Below are positions 8,014 through 15,366 of a stretch of 64,000 bases of DNA, in pieces. The DNA comes from Lachnospiraceae bacterium (GTDB lineage Bacteria; Bacillota; Clostridia; Lachnospirales; Lachnospiraceae): positions 3,567 through 67,566 of the forward strand of contig DNUZ01000007.1 of assembly GCA_003507655.1 (NCBI GenBank). Direction: 5' to 3'. Under the pieces are notes generated by a model that had not been told where the DNA came from, made no database searches, and saw only the letters and a program-made list of their open reading frames with translations. A program made the translations under genes and the position numbers. Each line of letters begins with the position of its first letter. Within the stretch, counting starts at the first letter, position 1.

Positions 8014-9246
8014 ATGTCACAGTTTTTAGAATATTTGAAAATGGCAGTTGCCAATATCAGAGCAAATAAAATGCGTTCGCTGTTGACAATGCTTGGAATT
8101 ATCATAGGAATCTCATCTGTGATATTGATTATGTCTGTAGGTAACGGAGCAAAAAATATCATTACGGATGAAATGGCAGACATCGGAATTAACCAGATTG
8201 CTATTTATTCCTATGATGATACAAATTCCTATGATATTACACAGGAAGATATCGATGCATTATACGATGGGGTAAAAGGTATCCGTGCAATTTCGGCAGG
8301 ATATGGTGCAGAAGGAAGCGTGATGACGCAAAAAGGCGAGTTCAAAGCAAATATCAATGGAAAAATGCCGGATTACCAGTATTTTTCTAAAAATGGAATG
8401 TTAAAAGGCAGATATTTTACAAAAAAAGAGTATCTCGCGGGTCAGCCGCTTGCAATCATGGGTGAAAAAGATGCGGTCAGGATCTTCGGTTCCACGGATA
8501 TTGTAGGAAAAGAACTGGATGTTACATTATATGGAAAAGAAATAGGACTGACGATCATTGGTGTGGAAAAGGCTTCCGAGGACTCTATGTTTTCCTTTAC
8601 TTATGAAAACTCACCAATTGAGCTTCAGATCCCGCTGATAACATTTTCAACCATGTATGGCATGGATACAGAGAGTTTTTGGCAGATCATGATTTTAACG
8701 GAAGAGGGAGAAGATACCTATCGTATTGCTTCGGAAGCGTCGAATCTGTTAGAACGCAGACATCAGTGCAGTGGAGAAGATATCTATCAGGTGGAAAATT
8801 TTAGTGATTACATGACCACAGTCGATAAGGTTATCGGTATTGTGACAACGTTAGTATCTTTTGTGGCGGCAATTTCTTTGTTAGTCGGTGGTATTGGTGT
8901 CATGAATATCATGCTGGTATCCGTAACAGAACGTACGAGAGAGATTGGAATCCGAAAAGCACTTGGCGCAAAGACGAAGTCGATCATGCTCCAGTTTCTG
9001 TCTGAGTCTGCCATCATTACACTGATCGGTGGAGTTGTGGGAATTTTGTTAGGGATCGGCGGGGCATTTGGCGTTGCAAAAGTGATCGCCATGATACAGC
9101 CGGCATTTGCATTTACGCCATCGGTCAGTCCGGCAGCCGTATTAGTTACAACACTGTTTTCCATCGGAATCGGAATCTTCTTTGGAATCTATCCGGCAAA
9201 GAAAGCGGCAGGGCTCAGCCCGATTGAAGCGTTGCGGAGAAATTAG
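8014..9246 (+). CDS. ABC transporter permease, FtsX/MacB family
   Basis: A 410-residue permease with the MacB arrangement: one N-terminal helix (MRSLLTMLGIIIGISSVI), a large extracytoplasmic MacB_PCD domain (about residues 45-270), then three helices with the FtsX motif ERTREIGIRKALGA and a C-terminal YPAKKAAGLSPIEALR. It follows the adaptor gene by 9 bp, completing an ATPase-adaptor-permease operon. MacB-type pumps are mechanotransmission machines that move substrates from the outer face of the membrane and do not pass them through it. No terminator is obvious in the 200 bp downstream. Confidence 0.93.
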   Translation: MSQFLEYLKMAVANIRANKMRSLLTMLGIIIGISSVILIMSVGNGAKNIITDEMADIGINQIAIYSYDDTNSYDITQEDIDALYDGVKGIRAISAGYGAEGSVMTQKGEFKANINGKMPDYQYFSKNGMLKGRYFTKKEYLAGQPLAIMGEKDAVRIFGSTDIVGKELDVTLYGKEIGLTIIGVEKASEDSMFSFTYENSPIELQIPLITFSTMYGMDTESFWQIMILTEEGEDTYRIASEASNLLERRHQCSGEDIYQVENFSDYMTTVDKVIGIVTTLVSFVAAISLLVGGIGVMNIMLVSVTERTREIGIRKALGAKTKSIMLQFLSESAIITLIGGVVGILLGIGGAFGVAKVIAMIQPAFAFTPSVSPAAVLVTTLFSIGIGIFFGIYPAKKAAGLSPIEALRRN

Positions 9247-9305
9247 GTATTTCTATAATTTCCAAATATTTTTGTTTATCCTTATTTGTGAGAGTACGAA
9301 AAGCA

Positions 9306-9407
9306 TTGAGCAGTGGTAAAAACTAACGTATATACGTTATACAAAATGACATATATAACGAAAAACCATTAACATATATTACAAAACTAACGCTAAAACG
9401 TTATACT
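9306..9407 (+). promoter_or_regulatory. Twin promoter-like elements with TAACG-N6-CGTTA palindromes
   Basis: A perfect 16-bp palindrome (TAACG, TATATA, CGTTA) spans 9324-9339; a second TAACG-N6-CGTTA lies at 9388-9403, 64 bp downstream. Both sit in the same longer context, AAAACTAACG...ACGTTATAC. TTGAGC at 9306-9311 with TATATA at 9329-9334 (17-bp spacer) would put the first palindrome over a -10 box. TTACAA at 9379-9384 with TATACT at 9402-9407 (17 bp) would put the second inside a spacer. The pair looks like a dual operator for the Cys-rich protein gene. The regulator is unknown. Confidence 0.5.
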
Positions 9408-9450
9408 AAAAACCAAGTATGAATGAACAAAGAGAATGGAGAGGAAACGA

Positions 9451-10671
9451 ATGAAAAAGAAGTATATCGTCATTCCGGCTGCCGCACTCGCTTTATTAGG
9501 GATCGGTACCGGAGCAGTTCTTGCAAATGATAAGATCAAACTCATAGATGACAAGGTAGTCATCGAAGCGGGAACAAAGATGGATTTAGACATCAGCAAA
9601 TATGTGGATGTACCAAAGAGTAAATTAAAAAAGCTGAAGATCGACACGAGTAAAGTAGATACCTCCAAAGTCGGAGAGTATGAAATGACCGTTACATACA
9701 AAGAACAGGTGCTGACATTAAAAGTCAAGGTCACAGATACCTTAGCACCGGTGATCGAGAAACCGAAGAAAGCATTAAAAGCAAAGGTCGGAGAAGAAGT
9801 ATTTATCGAAAAAATGGCACTTTCCGTAAAAGAGGCATCGGATTACACACTGACTTTTGAAGATGGAAAAAACATGACGGTGTTTGACACCCCCGGAAAA
9901 GTCAAAAAGAAAGTCATCGCGACCGATATCTATAACAATACCAGTGAGATAGAACTGACCTTTAAAGTAGCGGATGAGAATGCACCGGTCTTTGAAGGCT
10001 ATGGAACCAAGGACAGAACGGTATATTTAGAGAACGGTGTCGACCTGATGGACGGAGTCTTTGCGAAAGATGCCGAGGACGGAGACCTCACGGATAAGAT
10101 CAAAGTAAGCAAAGTCGATACCTCCACCTTGGGAGAAAAAGAAGTGACTTATACGGTAGAGGACAGTACGGGAAATGTAAGTACCCTGACGATCAAACTG
10201 ACGATCGAGAGTGTATTAGAGGAACTGGATCAGACCATGTATGCAACCACGGCAGTGAGCATCCGCAGCACTTCCAGTGCCGAGGGCGAGAAATTAGGGG
10301 ACTTATCCTTTGCACAGGAAGTGCATGTAACCGGACGGGATAAAAATACCGGTTGGTACCGGATCGAGCACGATGGCGGTGTTGCTTGGGTATCCGACTC
10401 GTATTTATCTGATAGCAAACCGACAGTCCGGACACCGTCGAACAACCAGCAGAGCGCAAGTGCAAGCCAGAGTAAAGCAGCAGCAGACAGTAACTGTGCA
10501 GCAGATTGTAATTGTGACTGTGGTTCAGACTGCGATTGTGCATCGGATTGTCAGGCTAATTGTGTTTGTGCAGATTGTGACTGTTCTGCTTGTGAGCCAG
10601 CAACTGATTGTTTAAATTGTGATGATTCTGTTACTTTTTGTGACTGTGGAGATTGTTGGATAGGTTTTTAA
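9451..10671 (+). CDS. Secreted Ig-like/SH3 protein with 17-cysteine C-terminal tail (candidate radical SAM substrate)
   Basis: A 406-residue protein from the ATG at 9451 (GGAGAGGA upstream). Residues 1-25 form a signal peptide. Two or three bacterial Ig-like/DUF5011-type repeats follow (motifs such as VDTSKVGEYEMTVTY and VDTSTLGEKEVTYTVEDSTGN), then an SH3b domain (SIRSTSSAEGEKLG to GVAWVSDSYL). A Ser/Gln/Ala linker leads to residues 349-406, where 17 of 58 residues are Cys in CxC, CxxC and DCxC patterns, ending CWIGF. The other 348 residues contain no Cys. The gene directly upstream of a radical SAM/SPASM enzyme suggests the tail is modified to thioether or similar crosslinks. A metal-binding tail is the main alternative. 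Confidence 0.85.
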   Translation: MKKKYIVIPAAALALLGIGTGAVLANDKIKLIDDKVVIEAGTKMDLDISKYVDVPKSKLKKLKIDTSKVDTSKVGEYEMTVTYKEQVLTLKVKVTDTLAPVIEKPKKALKAKVGEEVFIEKMALSVKEASDYTLTFEDGKNMTVFDTPGKVKKKVIATDIYNNTSEIELTFKVADENAPVFEGYGTKDRTVYLENGVDLMDGVFAKDAEDGDLTDKIKVSKVDTSTLGEKEVTYTVEDSTGNVSTLTIKLTIESVLEELDQTMYATTAVSIRSTSSAEGEKLGDLSFAQEVHVTGRDKNTGWYRIEHDGGVAWVSDSYLSDSKPTVRTPSNNQQSASASQSKAAADSNCAADCNCDCGSDCDCASDCQANCVCADCDCSACEPATDCLNCDDSVTFCDCGDCWIGF

Positions 10672-10699
10672 TTATTTTGTAACTGGATAGACAGTATTC

Positions 10700-10736
10700 A
10701 TGCATCTTAGTACAAAGTGATTAAGATGCATTTTTC
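10700..10736 (+). terminator. Hairpin plus T-run between Cys-rich gene and radical SAM gene
   Basis: A 10-bp perfect stem (ATGCATCTTA at 10700-10709, complement at 10722-10731) with a 12-base loop overlaps a TTTTT run at 10731-10735. It looks like an intrinsic terminator that leaks, which would give many substrate messages per enzyme message, as is common in peptide-modification operons. Confidence 0.7.
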
Positions 10737-10752
10737 ATAAAGGAGTTTTGGT

Positions 10753-11760
10753 ATGTTTAGTTTAAGTCCGTGGATTTTTGCAACAGAGAATTGTAATTTA
10801 AGATGTCCCTATTGTTTTGAAGGTCATGTTAATAAGAACATGAGTAAAGAAGTCTGGAGTGCAACATCGGAGCATTTTATTCAGTTAGTACAGGATCATG
10901 TGATCCGCCGTACCCATTGGAGGATCTCAGGGGGAGAACCGTTCATGGTTTTTGATACCTGGAGAGAATTTCCACTATATATGAAAAAAGTATTAGGGGG
11001 CAACTTTAACGCAGGTATCATATCCAATTTTACACTGCTGAATGATGAGATCGTAAGATATCTTGTGGAAAATAATATTGGCTGCGGGGTATCACTGGAT
11101 GGCACGATCCACTCTAAGGTTGATATCAACGGTAATTCTACATCTAAAAAAGTAATGGAGAATCTCGAATGGTTTTTAGATGAGGGTGGCCGCTGCAATA
11201 TTCTTACCGTGTTGACAGATACCAATGTGGAAACAGGTGAGATTTTAGACCTTGCAAAATTTGTAGTAAAACATGATCTGCCATGGCAGGTAAATTCAGA
11301 TATTTTTGTAATGTTAGGCAATGATTACATTGAGCAGATGTATCAGGATGTCATTGAAGCGATCGAGTACCTGACAAAGTCGGGTTATAATATGAAAAAG
11401 TTTAGTTTTCAGTTCTTAAGACCATGTTCTTCCTGTACGGATGGCTGCCAGGCAGGCCGGAGGCTGTTAAGCATCCATACAGATGGAAGCATTTATCCGT
11501 GCCAGACCTGCGAGGGAGATCCGATCGCAAATATCATGACCTGTGATAATATCGTCAATGCATTAAAAAGACAGACGGCTTACCCGATCGGCTACAACTA
11601 TGAAAGACCGGAGGCATGCCACCCGGATCGCTGTACGGCTTCCTTTCATTGTAAGGGCTCCTGCAAGTTAAACATGGCTCCGGGAGATGAGAATCCGAAA
11701 TGCCAGTTGATCCGGAGAATCCATCAGTATTTTGTAAGTAATGGGTATTATGCACATTAG
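10753..11760 (+). CDS. Radical SAM/SPASM-domain peptide maturase
   Basis: A 335-residue radical SAM enzyme. The SAM-binding cluster motif CNLRCPYC supplies Cys14, 18 and 21; RISGGEPF at 57-64 is the SAM-contacting GGE motif. From residue 225 onward there are 11 cysteines (225, 228, 232, 250, 253, 264, 289, 294, 300, 304, 317), including CSSCTDGC, YPCQTC and FHCKGSCKLN, which fits a SPASM domain with auxiliary 4Fe-4S clusters. Such enzymes crosslink Cys or other residues of ribosomal peptides (sactipeptide, ranthipeptide/SCIFF and related families). AAGGAG precedes the ATG. The gene lies 81 bp after the Cys-rich protein gene across a terminator-like hairpin. No short precursor, protease or dedicated transporter gene is adjacent apart from the ABC triad upstream. 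Confidence 0.9.
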   Translation: MFSLSPWIFATENCNLRCPYCFEGHVNKNMSKEVWSATSEHFIQLVQDHVIRRTHWRISGGEPFMVFDTWREFPLYMKKVLGGNFNAGIISNFTLLNDEIVRYLVENNIGCGVSLDGTIHSKVDINGNSTSKKVMENLEWFLDEGGRCNILTVLTDTNVETGEILDLAKFVVKHDLPWQVNSDIFVMLGNDYIEQMYQDVIEAIEYLTKSGYNMKKFSFQFLRPCSSCTDGCQAGRRLLSIHTDGSIYPCQTCEGDPIANIMTCDNIVNALKRQTAYPIGYNYERPEACHPDRCTASFHCKGSCKLNMAPGDENPKCQLIRRIHQYFVSNGYYAH

Positions 11761-11948
11761 GGGTGGGGAGTTGGGGGTGAAAGGAGAAATTGAAAATTTA
11801 CTTTACGATTTTTCTTTACAACCAGAATAAGAAATAAAACAACAAATTATAATGAAAATAAATTGGAAAATAATCTGGTAATAATATTGATTTTTTTTAC
11901 CTCTTCTGCATATACTATAAGTAGAATAAAGTACCGGAGGTGTTTATT

Positions 11949-12272
11949 ATGGCACTTGCAACAGATTTTTTACAAAGCCTGGTTCCTATTTCACAATTTA
12001 ATAAAGGTCAGGCAGCAAAGATATTTGATCGACTTCACTCTGAGAAAGAGTTAATTGTTTTAAAGAATAATCAACCCTCAGCAGTCATATTATCACTGGA
12101 AGAATATACCAGATTAACGGAGATAGAAGAGGATTATTTTCTTCTATTGGAGGCAAACAGGCGTATAGAAGAAAATGGGGATAAAAAGACTGTTTCATTG
12201 GATTCTGTGATGGATCATCTTGGAATCAGTAAAGAAGAACTATTGGATGCGGAGGATGCAGATATCGAATGA
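11949..12272 (+). CDS. Phd/YefM-like type II antitoxin, toxin partner decayed
   Basis: A 107-residue protein with the Phd/YefM N-terminal fold: VPISQFNKGQAAKIFDRL then ELIVLKNNQPSAVILSLEEYTRL, followed by an acidic helical tail that would clamp a RelE-type toxin. The ATG at 11949 has GGAGG at 11936-11940. The gene after it should encode a RelE/ParE toxin but only fragments remain (12269-12357), so this looks like an orphaned antitoxin. Upstream bases 11761-11948 are AT-rich; a short GTG-started stretch near 11777 ending at 11830 may be another gene fragment but is too short to call. Confidence 0.8.
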   Translation: MALATDFLQSLVPISQFNKGQAAKIFDRLHSEKELIVLKNNQPSAVILSLEEYTRLTEIEEDYFLLLEANRRIEENGDKKTVSLDSVMDHLGISKEELLDAEDADIE

Positions 12273-12357
12273 CGTGGGAGATTGAGTTTTTAGAAGAAGC
12301 AGAAAAATGAAGAGATAGACATGGGTTGTAATCGGTATCAAAAGAGGAAAAATTATG
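12269..12357 (+). pseudogene. Remnant of RelE/ParE-type toxin
   Basis: An ATG overlapping the antitoxin stop (ATGA) opens MTWEIEFLEEAEK, a typical RelE/ParE N-terminus, then stops after 13 codons at 12310. About 15 bases later another frame reads VVIGIKRGKIM (12325-12357), like the C-terminal beta strand of the same toxin family. The middle is missing. The pattern indicates an internal deletion in the toxin gene with the antitoxin left intact. The alignment to the family is by eye. Confidence 0.5.
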
Positions 12358-12957
12358 GGAATTTTTATTGAAATTATGAAAATTGTGCTTCCAACTATTG
12401 TTGGAGGTATTTTTACTTTTCTTATAACGAAATATACATATAACAAAAATGTACCCTTAGATAAATTGGAAATTGCTTATAATCGAATTTATTGTCCACT
12501 TTATCAATTATTATATGGTAAAAAGTTAGAAGAAGCAAAATTGGATATAACAAAAATTTCCTTTTATCTTCAAAAGTACAATAAATACGTTGATAGAACC
12601 ACATTGAAAGCATTTGATTTATTTTGTAAATGTAAAGATGAAGAAACATTATTAAACTTTAAAAACAATATATATAATAAAAATACTTACCTTCGTAGAA
12701 GACTTGGGTATTTAGAACCAGGAATCTGGCAAATGTATGCATATTCTCCAAAATCAGAGAAATCAACCATTAGAATTGGAGTGGAACTTTTAACATGTTA
12801 TATATTTGTTATTTTAGTAAGCGTTACAAGAGGCTTTTTTCAAGCAATAGGACTAATAAGCGTTATTGTTCTGTTGCTAATTATTATAATAGAAATGATA
12901 TGCAAGTTTTTCCGTTATCTTCGTTATAGAAAAAGAGAACGAAGTCGTAGATCTTAA
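12355..12957 (+). CDS. Hypothetical AT-rich membrane protein
   Basis: A 200-residue protein with one hydrophobic helix at residues about 5-25, a basic/acidic cytoplasmic region of about 110 residues (YNRIYCPLYQLLYGKKLEE), and a hydrophobic hairpin at about 150-185, ending in a very basic RKRERSRRS tail. I do not recognise it. Base composition is more AT-rich than the core genes nearby, in keeping with an acquired gene. Its ATG lies in the last fragment of the toxin remnant, with AGAGGA about 7 nt upstream. Proteins of this layout occur in accessory regions, but no function should be assigned. Confidence 0.6.
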   Translation: MGIFIEIMKIVLPTIVGGIFTFLITKYTYNKNVPLDKLEIAYNRIYCPLYQLLYGKKLEEAKLDITKISFYLQKYNKYVDRTTLKAFDLFCKCKDEETLLNFKNNIYNKNTYLRRRLGYLEPGIWQMYAYSPKSEKSTIRIGVELLTCYIFVILVSVTRGFFQAIGLISVIVLLLIIIIEMICKFFRYLRYRKRERSRRS

Positions 12958-12958
12958 T

Positions 12959-12996
12959 ATAAAATGACTGTCAATATAGTTTGGCAGTCATTTTAT
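12959..12996. terminator. Intrinsic terminator, probably bidirectional
   Basis: A 12-bp perfect stem (12959-12970 and 12985-12996) with a 14-base loop and A/T-rich outer ends follows the unknown membrane protein gene directly. Confidence 0.7.
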
Positions 12997-13098
12997 GTTG
13001 TAGTAGCTTTATTAGTTAATAGAGAGTGCAGTCGAAGTTGGATTTTAAGAGCGGTTTCGAAAGTGTAAAAATTTTAAAGTTTCGAAAGTGGTGAGCAG

Positions 13099-13694
13099 AT
13101 GAAGACAATTATTCGAAAAAGATATTTAGAAAGGATGAAGGCATTAAAAGATACTCCTGAATAAGAAAAATTATCTGTTTGTTGATGAAGTGCAGTTGTG
13201 TCCTAAATTTGAATTGGCAATTAACAGTCTGTATTCAAAAAATAAATATGATATTTATGTGACTGGATCAAATGCATTCTTACTTAGTGCCGATCTGGAT
13301 CGAACAACATATATCAAAGAGGTATATGAAACGATCGTGAATAGAGATCTGGTACAAAAATATAATTTGCCGGATACACAGGTTCTGCGTCAATTAAGTG
13401 AGTTTTTGATGGATAATATCAGTAATCTTACATCGCCCAATAAAATAAGTGATATTTTAAAAGCACATGATGTAGCAACCAATCATGTGACCATAGGAAA
13501 ATATATTAAATACTTATATTCAAGTGAGTGACAATATTTCTGCTCAGGCGACTTTTGAAAGAGAGTATTCGCCATTACTACAGATAAGGGATGTTTTTCC
13601 AAAGATGATCATAGCGCGAACAAAACATCCGAAATACACCTATGAAGGAATTGAGGTGTGCGATATTGTGGAGTGGCTGTTAGACGAATCATAA
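13099..13694 (+). pseudogene. Decayed AAA ATPase of the DUF4143 type
   Basis: Four fragments of one family lie in order but in different frames with missing pieces. MKTIIRKRYLERMKALKD (13099-13164) is the usual N-terminus. KNYLFVDEVQ...YVTGSNAFLLSADL follows from about 13170, with the Walker B DEVQ and sensor GSN. KEVYETIVNRDLVQKY and NISNLTSPNKISDILKA (to 13531) are the middle domain. FEREYSPLLQIRDVFPK to VEWLLDES ends at 13694. The Walker A segment and most of DUF4143 are gone. Intact relatives are about 400 residues. Two TTTCGAAAGTG copies lie just upstream (about 13050 and 13080). This gene cannot make a working ATPase. Confidence 0.7.
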
Positions 13695-13821
13695 AAATTG
13701 AAATATTAATATGAAGAACAAGAATGGTAGTGTGTATATAGATAAGTAATATACAGCACCATTATTTTTATGATAGAATAAATAGGAATTAAAAAATCAC
13801 ACATATGAGGAGAATTTATTT

Positions 13822-14268
13822 ATGGCAGTTACTTTAAAAGGTATTACAGAGGATAATTTTATTGATGCATTCAATTTAAAATTGAAAAAAGATCAGGAAG
13901 AATTTGTTTCTCATCCTATCCGTAGTCTTGCACAGGCGTATGTTTATCGTGATCAGTGTCAGCCGTTTGGAATTTATGAGGATGACCGGATGGTCGGATA
14001 TATGATGGTGATCTATGACTATGATGTTCCGGAATATGATATCTGGCACATGATGATAGATGAGACACAGCAGGGCAAAGGCTATGGAAAAGCAGCATTG
14101 AAACTGATATTGGATTATATTGAAGAGAAGCCTTTTGGTAATTCTGACAGGGTCGTTCTTACCTGCAATAAAAACAATACCTATGCGCTTAATATGTATA
14201 AATCCTTGGGATTTGAAATGACAGGGAATGAGGACGAGGATGAATTGGAACTTGCATTAACGGTATAG
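13822..14268 (+). CDS. GNAT-family N-acetyltransferase (spermidine/diamine acetyltransferase-like)
   Basis: A 148-residue single-domain GNAT protein. The acetyl-CoA pyrophosphate loop is QQGKGYGKAAL (motif A), preceded by the conserved strand YDIWHMMIDE; motif B is NNTYALNMYKSLGFEMTG. The N-terminal ITEDNFIDAFNLKLKKDQEEFV and the conserved Q/R-rich following helix resemble PaiA/BltD-like polyamine acetyltransferases, but substrate choice cannot be settled from sequence. GAGGAGA precedes the ATG. A terminator follows at 14362-14403. It stands alone between the decayed ATPase and the inverted-repeat element. Confidence 0.85.
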   Translation: MAVTLKGITEDNFIDAFNLKLKKDQEEFVSHPIRSLAQAYVYRDQCQPFGIYEDDRMVGYMMVIYDYDVPEYDIWHMMIDETQQGKGYGKAALKLILDYIEEKPFGNSDRVVLTCNKNNTYALNMYKSLGFEMTGNEDEDELELALTV

Positions 14269-14361
14269 TGGTTCATACATCCTGGAGTTTACTTAGGAGC
14301 CTAATTGATGTATGCGAGGACGTACGTTGTAATAAACATTACGAAGGAATTCACAAATGCT

Positions 14362-14403
14362 AAACATTGACAGAAAGAACAGCTTTTTTGTCGATGTTTT
14401 TTG
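14362..14403 (+). terminator. Intrinsic terminator
   Basis: An 11-bp stem (14362-14372 with 14389-14399, one G-T pair) is followed by a T-run to 14402. It lies about 95 bp after the acetyltransferase stop, in a 400-bp gap that otherwise holds the inverted-repeat element at 14486-14612. Confidence 0.65.
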
Positions 14404-14485
14404 TATATTAAAAAATGTCATTGTAGACTGTTGTAAGTCATTTTAATACAATAAAAATATGGTTAAAATATTAGCGGAAAAGAAG

Positions 14486-14612
14486 TACAATGATTATTTG
14501 AACATATAAATAAGTCTATATCGGTTGAGAAACTTAAGTTGTGACGAAGCATGCGATAGACTGAAACAATCGATTGAGATTATATTAGTTTATTATATGT
14601 TCCGTCATTGTA
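14486..14612. repeat. 127-bp imperfect inverted-repeat element
   Basis: The ends TACAATGATT...GAACATATAAATAA (14486-14513) and TTATTATATGTTCCGTCATTGTA (to 14612) are imperfect complements, and inside them AGTCTATATCG pairs with CGATAGACT. The element could be a small non-autonomous mobile element (MITE-like) or a long structured leader. It ends about 55 bp before the antitoxin gene. No coding sequence is inside it. Confidence 0.45.
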
Positions 14613-14669
14613 TTGTGATGATTGGAGTGTTATAATATGTGTGAGGAAAAGAAAGAGGAGGAATCTGAT

Positions 14670-14828
14670 ATGAGCGCAACAATGAATATTGAAAGACCAT
14701 GTACGATATTGGAATCATTAGAAAAATCATGCCAGGAAGTAAAAATGATGCGTGAAGGTAAGATTCCAAAACGCAGTTGGAATGACTTGAAAAATCGCAT
14801 GAAAAAAGAAGTAACAGAGGATGAATAA
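14670..14828 (+). CDS. Small antitoxin of a type II toxin-antitoxin pair
   Basis: A 52-residue protein from the ATG at 14670, eight nt after GAGGAGG; an earlier in-frame start at 14622 has no good site. The sequence SLEKSCQEVKMMREGKIPKRSWNDLKNRMKKE is helical and charged, the kind of toxin-neutralising tail seen in antitoxins of RelE partners. A larger DNA-binding domain is absent or very small. Assignment rests mainly on its position 3 bp before the RelE/ParE-like toxin gene. Confidence 0.65.
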   Translation: MSATMNIERPCTILESLEKSCQEVKMMREGKIPKRSWNDLKNRMKKEVTEDE

Positions 14829-14831
14829 TAA

Positions 14832-15188
14832 ATGCAATTTGAGATTATACCGACAAAACAATTTGAAGATGATCTACGTTATTATTTGAAAAAGAAAAAG
14901 TTCAAACACATATTGGAGGATGTGGATGATATAGTAAAAGAACTAGAAAAGGGAAATCTTCTTGGCGATGCAATTCCGGGATTGGTTTTTGATGATAATG
15001 AAACGGTAAAAGTTCGCATTGCTAATACAGATACAAGAGTTGGGAAGTCTAATGGGTATCGAATGATTTACTATGTTGTTAAAAATGATTATGAGATTTA
15101 CTTGTTGACCATATATTATAAGAAAGAAGATAATAAAATTCCAAGTAATAAGGAGATTGAAGCGTTAGTAAAGGAATACTGTTTATAG
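14832..15188 (+). CDS. RelE/ParE-family toxin
   Basis: A 118-residue basic protein with the RelE/ParE fold order: an N-terminal strand FEIIPTKQFEDDLRYYLKKKK, two helices, then the beta-sheet VRIANTDTRVGKSNGYRMIYYVV and YLLTIYYKKED. Family members are ribosome-dependent mRNA nucleases or gyrase poisons; which applies cannot be told here. The Arg and Tyr in NGYRMIYY are positioned like catalytic or RNA-binding residues. The gene is intact and directly follows a small antitoxin, so this is the one complete type II pair in the 12-15 kb patch. A terminator follows. Confidence 0.8.
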   Translation: MQFEIIPTKQFEDDLRYYLKKKKFKHILEDVDDIVKELEKGNLLGDAIPGLVFDDNETVKVRIANTDTRVGKSNGYRMIYYVVKNDYEIYLLTIYYKKEDNKIPSNKEIEALVKEYCL

Positions 15189-15290
15189 GAGTTGAGTTTT
15201 AAATCATATCTTGGGATAAATACAAAATCTCAATAAACATATTGTATCTCACAAAAGCATAGAGTACAATAATATAGGAAAAAGAGCAGG

Positions 15291-15321
15291 CACCAATGGA
15301 AAACATTGTTTTCTACTGGTG
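15291..15321 (+). terminator. Intrinsic terminator-like hairpin
   Basis: CACCAATGGAAAA at 15291-15303 pairs with 15309-15321 (one mismatch, one G-T), with a 5-base loop and pyrimidine-rich downstream bases. It closes the toxin-antitoxin unit and lies before the MATE gene, which argues against a MATE start at 15319. Confidence 0.55.
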
Positions 15322-15366
15322 CTCCTTTCACGTTTTAAAAGTAGTATATTAAGGGATGATCAGAAA

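Noticed and set aside
10193..10615. Several long open frames on the opposite strand and in other frames over the Cys-rich gene
   Set aside because: They lack ribosome sites and family features. The main frame has continuous signal peptide, Ig, SH3 and linker domains, so these are shadows.
10495..10668. The 17-Cys tail as a frameshift artefact of a repetitive TGT-rich stretch
   Set aside because: The SH3 domain and Ser/Gln linker run into it in frame, Cys codons alternate with Asp and Asn in a regular pattern, and a radical SAM gene follows, so the tail is most likely real.
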